A DNA stretch of 64,000 bases, taken from Adiantum capillus-veneris (lineage: Eukaryota; Streptophyta; Polypodiopsida; Polypodiales; Pteridaceae). The stretch spans positions 629,501-693,500 of the forward strand of contig CM043963.1 in the NCBI GenBank assembly GCA_014529385.2. The letters are read 5' to 3'. The position numbers and the translations under genes were made by a program. Of the stretch, positions 32,150-43,893 are shown in pieces. Numbering within the stretch: position 1 is the stretch's first letter; each line of letters starts with the position of its first letter. The notes below the pieces were generated by a model, which saw only the letters and a list, made by a program, of their open reading frames with translations, did no database searches and was not told the DNA's origin.

Positions 32150-33110
32150 GAACATGGATCCAGATCCATGTCCTCCTGTGAATTTTTTAGCAGAACTTGA
32201 TACCATTTTGTCTAGTGTGGTTCGAGATCATTGAATATAGACTTTTGGTGAGAATTTGACATTGAAAACTCACTCAAATTAAGAAATTGGGCAAAAGACA
32301 TAAAAAACATGGAAATTGACCAAAACTTTTGACTTTCTTGTACCATAGCTAAAGCACATCACAAGAAGTCTAGTGGTCTTTTCAAAACTGGATTTGGATA
32401 TCAAAAACCAAGTCAAAAGCCCAACACTGTCAAGCATTCCGACAAAGTGCTATAACTGACCTAATTTTCAATCCAAAGGTCCATTTTTAAAAAAATTTGA
32501 TACCATGCACCTACTAATCATGATGATCTTGATGGTACCAAGCCAAGTCAGTTTGGCCTCCAAGCATGGATCACAATCCATGTCCCTATAGTGACAGCTT
32601 GACCAATTGTGCATACATAAGGAAACATATCCCGAAGTCCAATTTTGAAAAAAAGTCAACAAATTTGGCCCAAAAGCAGTTTGGCCTCCAAGCATGGATC
32701 AAAATCCATGTCCCTATAGTGATAGCTTGACCAATAGTGCATACATAAGGAAACATATCCCGAAGTTCAATTCTGGAAAAAAGTCAACAAATTTGGCCCA
32801 AAAGACAACAAAATAGGTGATCGATTGAAAACTACAGTGCAAACCAAGTGTTGGCATTTGACCTAGCAAAAAAAATCCAAATTCAAAAAGATTTGAGATT
32901 TATCTTGTGGACATAGAGTGCAACAAGCTGCCAAGAGATCAAGTCCAGATGTGGTTGAACATGGATAGTAATTCATGTCCCCCAACCTCAGAATTTGATG
33001 AAAATTGGTACAGAGATTGTGCACACCCTTGTCTACATACTGTCAAAATTTGGAGTGAAAATTTGACAGGGGGTCAGGGATCGCAATCCATGTACCTCTT
33101 CACAGTGGGG
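32150..33110 (+). repeat. Leader with repeated CATGGAT...ATCCATG palindromes
   Basis: At least five copies of a dyad CATGGATNNNNATCCATG (some degenerate) occur near 32,153, 32,570, 32,692, 32,959 and 33,088. They lie in the untranslated leader before the gypsy gag. An exact tandem unit of 128 bp accounts for two of them. Confidence 0.65.
32549..32804. repeat. 128-bp tandem duplication
   Basis: 32,549-32,676 and 32,677-32,804 are near-identical, differing at about four positions. Confidence 0.9.
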
Positions 33111-33546
33111 GTATCTAAGTTGATGAGCTTGTAGACATACTTGAGTACATCTCAAATCTCAAGTTTGAGCTAAAAATACCTTTTGGAGACCAAGATACAA
33201 GCCAAAGTTCATGTGTCCTAGCCCTAAGACTGTTTTGTGTGTTGTTTCAAGTGTAGTTCACCAAAATTTCTATACTTTTGATAGGCAACTCCAAATTGAG
33301 TCAGGTAAAGACAGGAATAAATATTGTGGCGGGCAATAGAATATAGTTAGACTAGATTTTAAAACTGAAGTTTTTTAGATTTCTTAATTCCAAACTTTTA
33401 GTGTACCCAACTAGTTTACAGAGACCAAACGATCACAAAGACTTGACTTTTGAGAGACCTCACCAGAGGTAGAAAGGGATAAGTTGCACTAAGCCAAGGT
33501 AGTCTTGCCAAGGACTACCTTGAGAATTTTGAGTGAGCCATAACCA

Positions 33547-34737
33547 TGACAAATCATCCACCACCAAGGTTTTCTGATCCACTTAGAGACATGAAAAATG
33601 CAAGACATATTGTAATGCTTTCAACAATGGGATTGGGAGAATACCTAGAGGAGAGACATCTAGTAACAAACTGAACGTGAGATTTGTTAAAATAAATGAA
33701 TCCATGAGATTTCTTATGGATTACGCTAATGAGGGCTTGTATGGTTTCACAAACAGGAATCAACATATCTTGTACAAGTCTATAGAACCCAATGCTGGAG
33801 AGCTGACATTCCATAGGAACCTCTATGAATTCACATATACAGATGCCCACAAATTGCAAGTTTTGATGGTAGATAAGTATGGACAAGAGTAAAAACTTGT
33901 CAATCCAATTGACCTAGAAAGGTATACATACAAGGGTACTCCGATCTCTACTTATTTACATCCAAAAATGATACCAATGTGAAATTTAGAGAGGATTCCA
34001 CCAGGATTTTCTCCACGACGAGACAAGAGAACGAGAAACGTCTTTCCAAGAGACCTCAAATTGGTTAAATTGATGATTGGACCACAATGACTAAGACCAT
34101 ATCAAATGGCCCAATGTGTCAAGACAAAATACAATGGGTCAAGGGATCCATATGCTCATGTATCACTCTTAAAACAAGTTTTGAGAGCTGAACAGATTGT
34201 GGATTTTTATACACGGTATGAGGAATTTGGGTTGACATTGGAAGGAATAGCCTTGACTTGGTTCCAACCATTGAATAGAGATGATTCCTGAGCCTAGCAC
34301 AATTCTTGCAAGAATTCACAAAAGAGTTCTCAGAAAGGGGGATCAAGCACAACACGTTGTCACAAATCTATGCTTTCAAACAGAAAAAGAATGAGAGAGT
34401 GAAGGGAGCTTTGCTTTGCTTCAAACAATACATAGAGAGGTGTTCTATACAGGAGTTACCACAAGATGAGAGATTATTAGTTCTCTTCTTAGAGGGCTTG
34501 AGGAATGAAACTCTCAAAAAGGACCTACATTTGAAAGGATGCACAATGCTTGAGCAAGTCACTAAAGAAACTCTATATCTAGTTGACAATTGCAAGGCCT
34601 ACAGAGAGGTGAAGTATGACATAAAAAACAAGAGTAGTAGTGCCTCTTCTCCAAAGAGAAAATCCACAGCCAAGATATGTGTTCAAACTCCTATGGAACC
34701 GAGTGTTGATCAAGTGGTCAAGGAGGTGACTAGATGA
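33547..34737 (+). pseudogene. Ty3/gypsy gag fragment
   Basis: It starts at ATG 33,547 (MTNHPPPRFSDPLRDMKNAR). Stops interrupt it early. The capsid region is clear at 34,106-34,737: SRDPYAHVSLLKQVLRAEQ, FGLTLEGIALTWFQPL, then a frame shift near 34,290, EFTKEFSERG, LLCFKQYIERC and FLEGLRNETL. This matches the Retrotrans_gag pattern (DPYDH..., A..WF, F...F). It ends without a zinc knuckle or protease. A diverged inverted copy faces it from the right. Confidence 0.7.
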
Positions 34738-34839
34738 ATTAATCAAGGCTACAAATAGATCATGAATGAGCAATAGCAACTCATGATTTCTGAGAAGGCA
34801 GGATACAGTACACAAACTTGCTTGACATATGCCCATTCT

Positions 34840-36440
34840 TTGTTCTTTTACTTGAAGGTGCAGATCTGTGACATTGTGCTGTGCTTGATTCCCCTTTTAG
34901 AGAACAGCTCTACAAATTCTTGCAAGAGTTGTTCAACATTTAAAAATGCCTCTATGTTCAATGAATAGAACCAAGTCAATGCTATTCCGTCCAAGGCTAA
35001 GCCAAATTCCCATATTGTGTATGGAAATCATATCCTTGTTCAGCCCTTAACACTTGTTTAAAGAGTTATACATGTATGTACGGATACCTTGACCTAATGT
35101 ACTTTTACTTGACACATTTGGCCACTTGAGATGGTCTCATTTGTCATGGTTCATTCACCAATCTAACCAGTTTGGGGTCTCTTGCAAAGTCATCTCTTGT
35201 TCTCTCTTCTCTTCTTGGAGAAAATCGTGTTGGCATCCTCTCTGGTATATGCTATGGTATGGTTTTTGGAAATCTATATCCAAATTATGGTCCTATTGAC
35301 CCCATATCTTTAGTCTCTAAAACATCATTATATTCAAGAGAATAGTTGAATCCCATTCTTCCCATAGATTGAGTCTCAACTCCTTGTACTTTGTTCTCAA
35401 AGATCACTTTGCACTCACACTCTGCGTAGAGATTGGATCACCCTTGTCTGTATATCTTTTTACATAAATTGTATCAACAAGTTTTTACTCTCATCCATGC
35501 TTATCTACCATCAAAACTTGCAATCCTTGGGCATTTGTATACGTAAATGCATAGAGGGTCTTATGGTCTATCAACTCTTTAGCATTGGTTCTACACACTT
35601 ATAGAAGTTATATTGATCTCTGTTTGTGAACCTATACAAGCCCTCATGTGCATAATTTGTTAGAACTCTCATATCTTTGTTAGTTTTGATGAACCTCATG
35701 TTGGGTTTGTTGATCTCAATAGATGCTTTTCCTCTAGGTCTTTATCAATTTTCACTCTTATATTCTTAGGCACATGAATTTGAGTTGAGGTGTATAATGG
35801 CTAGTGTGTTTTGCAATGAGGTGCATAGTCACTTGGCAAATATCCATCAGCCATGCCTTGAGTTGTGGTGTTGTATGTTTGATATGTCTTCCTGTTTTTT
35901 CTCAATCCCACTATCGAGGGTGTTGCAATATTTCTTGCGATTTTCATATCTTTAAGTTGAGTAGAAAACCCTGGTGGTGGATGAATTGTAATGGTTAAGG
36001 CTCACTCAATACTCTCAAGATAATCTTTGATAAACCCACTTTGACTTAGTGAAACTTATCCCTTTTTATCCATGGTTAGGTCTCTCAAAAGTCGGGTTTT
36101 TGTGACTCTTTGGTCTATGGAGACTAGTTTTGGGTACCCTAAAATTTTGAAATTAGGAATCCTATCAAAGTGTGTCTTGTTTCTCACAAGATCTTATCCT
36201 AGCTTTACTTGACTCAATTTGGAGTTGTGTAGCAAAAGTAGAGAAATTTTGATGAACTGCAATTGAAACAGCACCTCACCAAGACATAGGAACCTTTTCT
36301 TGTATCTTGGACTCCAGAGGGTTTTTTTAGCTCAATCTTGAGATATAAGATGTAGTCAAGCATATTTATATACACAATAGGCTAGGTACCCCCACTATGA
36401 AGAGGTACATGGAGCACAGTGTATCTAGTTGATAATTCTC
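34840..36440 (-). pseudogene. Inverted copy of the gypsy leader and gag
   Basis: The minus strand from 36,440 down to about 34,840 follows the plus-strand path 33,070-34,410: the same leader, the gag start region (complement near 35,990), the NYAHEGLYRFTNRDQ block (near 35,640), and the LKQVLRAEQ-type region near 35,050. It has many stops. Together the two copies form a diverged palindrome of about 3.3 kb with the gag frames converging. Confidence 0.7.
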
Positions 36441-36769
36441 AAGGGGGCTTGAGCAAGAGGTGCACCTCCTAGTTCAAGTGATGCTAGTAATTGATTCACC
36501 TTATTGTATCAAATATGTCAAGAACTTCGTGGTGGATACTTCTATACACAATAGTCTATATGTGTTGGACTCCGAGATCTTATGCAATCCACATAAATTA
36601 GTCCCATCCTACCATAGCATATACACGGTGGAACTCCTAAGGAACCCCAAAGCATATGAAATCAAAAGTCATTCTCCTTGTTTGGTCGCATTCATTGGCA
36701 TTTTCTAGCATTATTCACTACATGTATCTCTCATGCTATATATTGGATTTCTCTTATTATAACCCAATC
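36441..36769. other. Boundary stretch, no clear gene
   Basis: It lies between the inverted gypsy copy and the start of the coiled-coil frame. Open frames are present, but no motif is recognised. Confidence 0.35.
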
Positions 36770-36889
36770 AACGACATTGAAAACCATGATCATGGCATAC
36801 TTGGTATCATTGCAAGAGACCATAATAAACAAACAAGGCAAAGACTTACAAGCACTTGCGATGGAGAATGGCACACTAAGGGTACTTGT
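36770..36889 (+). pseudogene. LINE-like ORF1 coiled-coil, part 1
   Basis: The plus-strand frame reading ...LQETIINKQGKDLQALAMENGTLRVLV is cut at 36,889 by the chromovirus. The same frame resumes at 45,490 with VENENLKRTFEMQ if one CTTGT copy is removed. Leucine and charged residues in heptad-like spacing suggest a coiled coil. Its assignment to a LINE rests on the endonuclease further along the same strand. Confidence 0.55.
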
Positions 36890-37523
36890 TGTAACATTTA
36901 ATGGCCTAAAAACTTGTGTGTAGCAGAAATTAGCATGAACATAGTGGGCATTTCATTAGAATAGATTCCTAAAGAGAATTACAAGAGTGCTTGGGTGGAG
37001 AGAGCAACAAAAAGCATAACACCTAGTTAGATAGCATCAACAATACTTTCAAAAGAGAGAGAAATTAAGCTATTGACAACAGTTGAGTACCGGATTTGCA
37101 TGGAGCCGGTCCCCCCTCCAAAAGGCTTTGTATTATGGTTTCTCCCATCAAGAGAGACATTGTACAATACAATTCTTTGTGTTCCTTCAAGACTAGCTAG
37201 TACAATGAAGATGAAATCTTCATGCACTAAGCAAAACACTTAGCAAACACAACTTAATTATCCCCGTTCTCAGACCCAAGACCTCACACACCTTCGAAGA
37301 TGGTGAGAGCTAGCAGGGTATGAGAGTAGATTGAGAGGAAGAAGGAGTATCTTACCAGAAAGATGTACATCTCCTCACATAATCACTCATATTAGCATAG
37401 CTTTAGCTTAGTAATTATCTTGATAGAGGAGATGAGCATGCATTGAAGCTTGGCTCTTGGTTGGATTTGCATCCCAAGCCAAGAGTGTGTCGATGTAGGC
37501 TTCTATCTCACAAGCTTGGAGTA
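36890..37523 (-). repeat. Inverted copy of the chromovirus LTR 3' part
   Basis: 634 bp, complementary to 37,539-38,171 with scattered mismatches and also to the end of the right LTR. Some of its bases agree with the right LTR against its neighbour (for example AACCAAGAGCC). Confidence 0.9.
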
Positions 37524-37526
37524 GCT

Positions 37527-38171
37527 GAGCTCATCACCTACTCCAAGCTTGTGAGATAGAAGCCTACATCGACACACTCTTGGCTTGGGATGCAAATCCA
37601 AACAAGAGCCAAGCTTCAATGCATGCTCATCTCCTCTATCAAGCTAATTACTAAGCTAAATCTATGCTAATATGAGTGATTATGTGAGGAGATGTACATC
37701 TTTCTCGTAAGATACTCCTTCTTCCTCTCAATCTACTCTCATACCCTGCTAGCTCTCACCATATTCGAAGGTGTGTGAGGTCTTGGGTCTGAGAACGGGG
37801 ATAATTAAGTTGTGTTTGCTAAGTGTTTTTCTTAGTGCATGAATCTTTCATCTTCATTGCACTAGCTAGTCTTGAAGGAACACAAAGAATTGTATTGTAC
37901 AATGTCTCTCTTGATGGGAGAAACCATAATACAAAGCCTTTTGGAGGGGGCACCGGCTCCATGCACATCCGGTCCTCAAATGTTGTCAATAGCTTAATTT
38001 CTCTCTCTTTAGAAAGTATTGTTGATGCTATCTAACTAGGTGTTATGCTTTTGTTGCTCTCTCCACCCAAGCACTCTTGTAATTCTCATTAGGAATCTAT
38101 TCTAATGAAATGCCCACTATGTTCATGCTAATTTCCGCTACACACAAGTTTTTAGGCCATTAAATGTTACA
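37527..38171 (+). repeat. Direct copy of the chromovirus LTR 3' part
   Basis: 645 bp matching the right LTR from 44,838 to its end TGTTACA; the U3 part is absent. The PBS follows after one base. Confidence 0.9.
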
Positions 38172-38172
38172 T

Positions 38173-38184
38173 TGGTATCAGAGC
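38173..38184 (+). other. Primer-binding site of the chromovirus
   Basis: TGGTATCAGAGC, initiator-Met type, one base after the LTR end. Confidence 0.9.
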
Positions 38185-38588
38185 ACAAGGTTTATCTTTT
38201 CTTTCTCAAGAAGGGAGGTCCTCAAGCTAGCTATAAATGGTTGGTATTATGAATTGCGTGTGAGTAAGTAGAATAGGGATTTTTTAGCCTTGCAGTGCGC
38301 CTACCTTTGTGCAGTTAATGGGGCATCACCGTCGAGAGCTATGGTCTTAATAGTGGAGTCCTAAAGGGCTTGCCTACGGCTTAACCACTATTGATCTATT
38401 AGAAGCTTGACAGGAGCCGGTGCTGTTTTGGTGTCGAAAGACCCTCTCTTCTATTCCTTGCAATTAATGCTATTCGAGCCGCGGGTACAGTAGCTTGAGT
38501 GCTTTTTCTAAAGGGGTAAAGAGGAGTAGCAACTAGGGCTTGAAGTGCCAAAGTACACCTAAAAAATTTACACCTAAAAGTTGTTAGA

Positions 38589-40106
38589 ATGGCTGACAAT
38601 AGTAAAGAGAGTGAAATTAATGTTGATAACTTTGATTTTGCTCATGAGCAAGCTACTAATGATGCTTCAATGCTTGTTAACTATCTTGTTTCTAGGATTC
38701 AACAAGCCATGGGCAATCCATCTCTCCAAAGTGAAGTGCAACGGCAGCTCCGTGCTCACGAGATTCTCCAAGCTCATCACCATGATGAGAGAACACCTAG
38801 GAAGCCTCCTTGTGAGACTCCCAAAAGAGGTCTCTCTCCGATTCGGGAAGAAGAAGAGAATCCATACGAAGGGCTCAAGAATTTACTTCTTGATGATGCA
38901 TCTCCTTCCCAAAGGAGAACTCAAGAGCCTCCACCGAAGGAACGAGAAAGAAGCCAGTCTCCCGCCACCTCGATGGAGATGGCTCCACGAAGACGACGGG
39001 CTAAACGCTCTCCATCACCACCAAAGCGGAGAAGACCATCACACTCTTCTCCACGCCATAATTCAAAGAGGGATGATAAAAAGCAAGAGAAGAAAAAGGT
39101 GAGAAAGAGGACACCCTCTTTTCCATCTTCTTCATCCTCTTCCTCTTATGAAAGTGATGGTAAAGACGACGAAGATCAAGACAAGAAAAAGGAGAGAAAG
39201 AGGTCACCCTCTTCTCCACCTTCTTCAAATTCTTCACCTTTTGAAGAAAGTGATGGTGCAACTTTTGAACCTTCAAAAAGAAGAGGCCGTAGGAAATCCT
39301 ATGCCGCATGGAAGAGGTCATCCAAGCTGAAGAAGTTCAAAGAGGGAGGGAAGAGCACCTCTTTCCTTACCTATGATGGCACCTTTGGTGCTACGAACAA
39401 AGTCTTGGCATTTATCCAACAATTTGATGCGGCGTTTGGAGATGAGGGCTTCACGGAGTCCTCTAAGCTACGCCATGTAGCTATGCACTTTCAAAAGTAC
39501 GCCAGGCAATGGTGGTCTAGCCTACGAGCCAACGGTGAAGCTCCACGAACATGGAAAGCTTAAAGAGCTTCCATTATGAAACAGTTTTTGGCCACCGATG
39601 CCAAAGACAAAGTACTCACCGAATGGCGAAGCTTAAAGCTCTCTCCCAATGAATCCATCCACAAATATGTAGACAAGTTTTGGGACCTACAACTCAAATC
39701 CACTGTCTTTAAAAAGTTGGATTTTGGAGAGCAAAAGCAACAATTTTGTGCGGGCTTAACCGAAGAAATGGCAGAGTATGTCAACTCCCAAAGGCCACGT
39801 ACCATATCGGCGGTAATACACCATACTATGGTGGCCTCACAAATCAATTTCCAAACGGGGGCTAAAAGAAATAATAAGCCCCCGGAAAACAAGGGTTCCA
39901 ATGAGCCTAAGGGGAAGGACAATGTCCAAAATTCTCCTAAGGGCAACTCCAACAAAGCTAAAGAGAAGGGAGTTTATAAAGGTAAGAACCAACTCTCTCC
40001 TGAAGTGCTTGAGCGTTATCGCAAGGATAACCGGTGTTTCAAGCGGCGAACAAGGGCATGCGTACCGCGCTTGTCCCCAAAAGAACAACCGCCAAGATCC
40101 TCCTAG
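38589..40106 (+). pseudogene. Chromovirus gag
   Basis: It starts at ATG 38,589 (MADNSKESEINV). A basic, Ser/Arg/Lys-rich segment (about residues 110-250) is followed by the capsid region FLTYDGTFGATNKVLAFIQQFD and MHFQKYARQWW (about residues 258-315). TAA at 39,561 interrupts it, and the same frame goes on with FLATDAKDKVLTEW...YVDKFWDL to about 40,045. There a 2-nt loss breaks the zinc knuckle: CFK in this frame, GEQGHAYRACPQ in the next. Established knowledge: gag packages element RNA. The long SR-like basic domain is unusual for this class. Two lesions, so non-functional as it stands. Confidence 0.85.
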
Positions 40107-43100
40107 AGCTTCCTTGGTTGAAATCCAAGAGGAGGAGACTCACCAAACTCATCACAAAGGATCTCCTCTATGCCATGCTTGGGGAAAGGTAAGAGAACAT
40201 GATGATTTTATTCTCTTTGACCCTGGTTCTACTCACAATTTTATATCTATAGAGTTGGCCACCAAGCTAGGCATACAATCCTATGAGATGGGAGATGTCC
40301 TACCCGCAGACACTGCCTTCAAGGGGCAAGAAGCTTCAGTCACTCCCTTAATCGGGAAATTGAGGATTCATGTCCAAGGCTATGTGGACAAAGAGGACTT
40401 CTTTATCTCTCCTCTCAAGCATGAGGATGTAATCCTAGGGGCACCATGGTTCGACCCCCTGGCTGCCGATGTTAAATTTCCTGAAAGGAGAATCTCCTTT
40501 AAGTTCAAGGAAAAAGACATGTATATAGATGCTAAGGAAATGGGTAACACTATCCCCATTGTACATACACCAACTTTCAACAAGTCAATAAAGAGCTCTA
40601 TTTCCGTGTACATGATTTTTGTTAAAGATTCTCAAAATGAACCTAATGCTTTAACAAAAGAAAATAAAAGCAACCAAAAGGAATTAGAGTTATCCAATTT
40701 TCTCAAGGGGTTTCAAGATGTTTTTATTGACGACATCCCTTGTGAGCTACCTCCTAAACGATGTAATGATGACCATGCAATTGAAATTCTTCCAGGAAGT
40801 TCACCACCTAACAAACCTCCTTATAGAGTTTCTCAAGCTCAACAAGAGGAGATTATGCAGCAAGTGCATGAGTTAGTTGAGAAGGGCATGGTTAGGCCTA
40901 ACTTATCTCCATTTTGCTCACCTGTGCTATTAGTGCAAAAGAAAGACGGCACATATCGTATGTGTGTTGACTATAGAGCACTAAATAGGATCACTATCAA
41001 AAATAGGTTTCCCGTTCCACGGGTAGAAGACCTATTTGATAAGCTACAAGGATCGACCTACTTCAGTAGGATTGACCTGAAAAGTGGATATCATCAAATA
41101 AGGATAGTTGATCAAGACATTGTAAAGACCGCATTTTGCACCACATTTGGTCTTTACGAATACATTGTCATGCCTTTTGGCTTGACCAATGCACCAGCCA
41201 CATTCAATCGCTTGATGGAGAAGCTGTTCAGGCCTCATCGAACCATCACTAGAGTGTTCTTTGATGATATTATCATCTACTCTAATTCATTAGACGAACA
41301 CAAGCAACACCTCCAGGTAATATTTCAAGTTTTGAGAGAGAATAAACTTTATGTTAATCGAAAGAAAAGTGAATTTTTTTGGCAAGAGATTCAGTATTTA
41401 GGTCATATTATCTCTCAAGATGGCATCCAAATGGATCCATCAAAGTTAGAGGTAATAAAAGGATGGCCTAAACCAAGGAATCTTCATGAACTAAGAAGCT
41501 TTATAGGTATGTGTGCATACTATAGACGCTTCATAGAAAAGTTCTCACAAATTGCGGGACCATTACATGACCTAACAAAGAAAAGCGTTAGGTATACATG
41601 GTCTACTAAAGAGAACAATGCTTTCGAAAAGCTTAAAGAAAAGGTTATCTCTCAACCGGTGCTTACACTAACGGATCTCTCAAAACCATTTGAGGTCCAA
41701 TGTGATGCTTGTGGTGATTACCTTGGAGCTGTTTTGCTCCAAGATAGGCACGCCATAGGCTATGAGAGTCGAAGGCTCGACCCTGTTGAGCAAGCTCTAG
41801 GCATATACGAAAAGGAACTCCTTGTAGTTCTACATTCCTTAGACTCATGGCAGCACTATTTATTGGGGACTCCTTTCATTCTGCGAACAGATCACCAAAG
41901 TCTTAAGTACTTCAAGACGCAGACCAAGCTCTCCGACAAAAAAATGAGGTGGGCAAATTTCCTTTCGCAATTTCATTTTCATATTGCTCACATTGCTGGC
42001 AAGCATAATCAAGTAGCTGATGCACTCTCAAGATGGCGTAGAGTGAATGCGGTTTCCATAGCAACTCACAATGATCTATCTTTGATGATAGATGAGTACG
42101 CTATTGATCCCGACTTTATAGATGTGATTTCAGCCCTTGCATTAGGGAAGAAAGAAGAACCATTTACTTTACAAGATGGTTATCTTTGCTATGGCAATAG
42201 ACTATGTGTTACTAACTCACTACGTGAGAAAGTAATGTATGAATATCATGCTCCACCTTATGTAGGGCATAGAGGGATTCAGTCTACCTTAAAGGGAATT
42301 GAAACATATTTCTATTGGCCTACCATGAAAGTGAACATACAAGAGTATGTTTCTAAATGTGCGGTTTGCCAAAAGACAAAATTTGATAGAGGGAAGCAAC
42401 TTGGATTGCTTCAACCCTTGCCAATTCCTAATTCACCATGGGAGAGCATATCCATGGATTTTATCTTTGGATTGCCTAAGTCTATCCATGGGAATATGGG
42501 ATTATGGACGATAGTAGACAGGTTCAGTAAACAAGCTCATTTTATACCTGTCAAAAAGACTATCAAAGCCTATCAAATGGCAACCCTCTTTATTTCACAA
42601 ATTTTCAGGTACCATGGCTTGCTAATGTCTATAGTGTCAGATAGAGATCCTAGAATGACCAGTAATTTCTAGAAGGGTCTCTTTGAGAATTTAGGAACAA
42701 GGCTAAACTTCTGTTCGGCCTATCATCCACAAACGGATGGCCAAAGTGAAATAGCTAACCTAACAATTCTCGATCTACTAAAAGCCTATGTAACGAAAAT
42801 AGATCAAAGATCCCAATGGGAGAAGTACTTACCCTTAGTGGAGTATGCTTACAAAAACACTGTACATACTTCCACGGGAAAAGCACCTTTCGAGGTAATT
42901 GAGAGAAGATCAAAAAGTCCCTTGCTACTTAAGCTACATGGGAAGATCTTCGCTGCAGATGAGTATAACCGAGACCTACAAGAATCTTTTCAAAAGATTA
43001 AGGATGCTATCTCTATCTCACAGCAAAGGCAAAAGGCTGCTGCTGACAAGCGCAGAAGAGCCCAAGCCTTTAAAGAAAGGGATTTGGTCTTGTTAAAGTT

Positions 43101-43535
43101 TCCCAAGGCTTGATTAAGGCACACGACGGGCAAGAATCCTACGGGCCACCAAAAGTACTATGCTAAACTAGCAAAAAGGTACTATGGTCCCTTCCAGATT
43201 CTTAATCCAATCAATGAGATGGCCTATCAGCTCAAGTTGCCCAATCATTGGCTCATACACAATGCTTTCCATGTGAGCCTATTAAAGCCTTACAAAGGAG
43301 AGCCACCTCAAGAACCAACTATTGAAGACCCACCGGAGATCGAGGACCAAGAGGAGGTGCTGCATCCCGCGTCCATTCTCTGACATTAAGACAAGGTATT
43401 AAGAGGCGGTAAGACTATCCGACGATATCTTATTAAGTTTAAGAATTATCCTTTTGAAGATGCTAGATGGATGCAAGGCATACAATTAAAGGATAACCTA
43501 AACCTTGTCAATGCTTACAATGCTTCCCAAGAGTA
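40050..43535 (+). pseudogene. Chromovirus pol: protease, RT, RNase H, integrase, chromodomain
   Basis: The frame is open from about 40,050 to 42,669. Domains in order: the knuckle end; protease LFDPGSTHNFIS (DPG in place of the common DSG); reverse transcriptase YRMCVDYRALN...IDLKSGYHQI...VFFDDIIIYS (FFDD box); RNase H with QCDACGDYLGAVLLQ and TDHQSLKYF; integrase zinc finger (GHRGIQST...CAVCQ) and core SMDFIFGLP, IVSDRDPR and YHPQTDGQSE. The C-terminal LRGGKTIRRYLIKFKNYPFEDARW is a chromodomain, which places it among chromoviruses (such domains are thought to steer insertion to heterochromatin). Stops: TAG 42,670 (a Trp codon changed), TGA 43,111, TGA 43,381 and TAA 43,387. Confidence 0.9.
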
Positions 43536-43878
43536 AGCAAATGTAAAAAATGTTCAAAATGAACAAAGTTTTTTTGTCTTATAAGATTCTCTTTTTCTTT
43601 ATTGTGCACAAAAATGAAGTAGTATGCATGCTTAGATCAAGTTTACGGAGACGACGTCTCCCAAACACCAAGTAGAGCTTGTCACTCTACTATGGAAGAC
43701 TGATAGGACTAATGTGCATACATGCTTGCGGTAGCCTCAGGCTCTCAAGCGCCAAATGGACTAGTCATCCATTGTGGAATGATGTCATAGGGTAACATAG
43801 GGATCCTCTACCCGCTAAGAAAAGGACTCATGAATATGCTTTATCTTCTCTACACCATAGTCGAGGACGACTATGATT

Positions 43879-43893
43879 TCAAGAGAGAGGTAA
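43879..43893 (+). other. Polypurine tract of the chromovirus
   Basis: CAAGAGAGAGGTAA precedes TGTCATAA, after a GAGGACGAC context typical of the pol end of chromoviruses. Confidence 0.6.

Noticed and set aside
32549-32804. Possible CRISPR-like array
   Set aside because: Only two 128-bp direct units with no spacers, in a eukaryotic context. It is a simple tandem duplication.
37501-37560. Transcription terminator hairpin
   Set aside because: The hairpin is just the centre of the 634-bp LTR palindrome. Bacterial-type terminators do not apply here.
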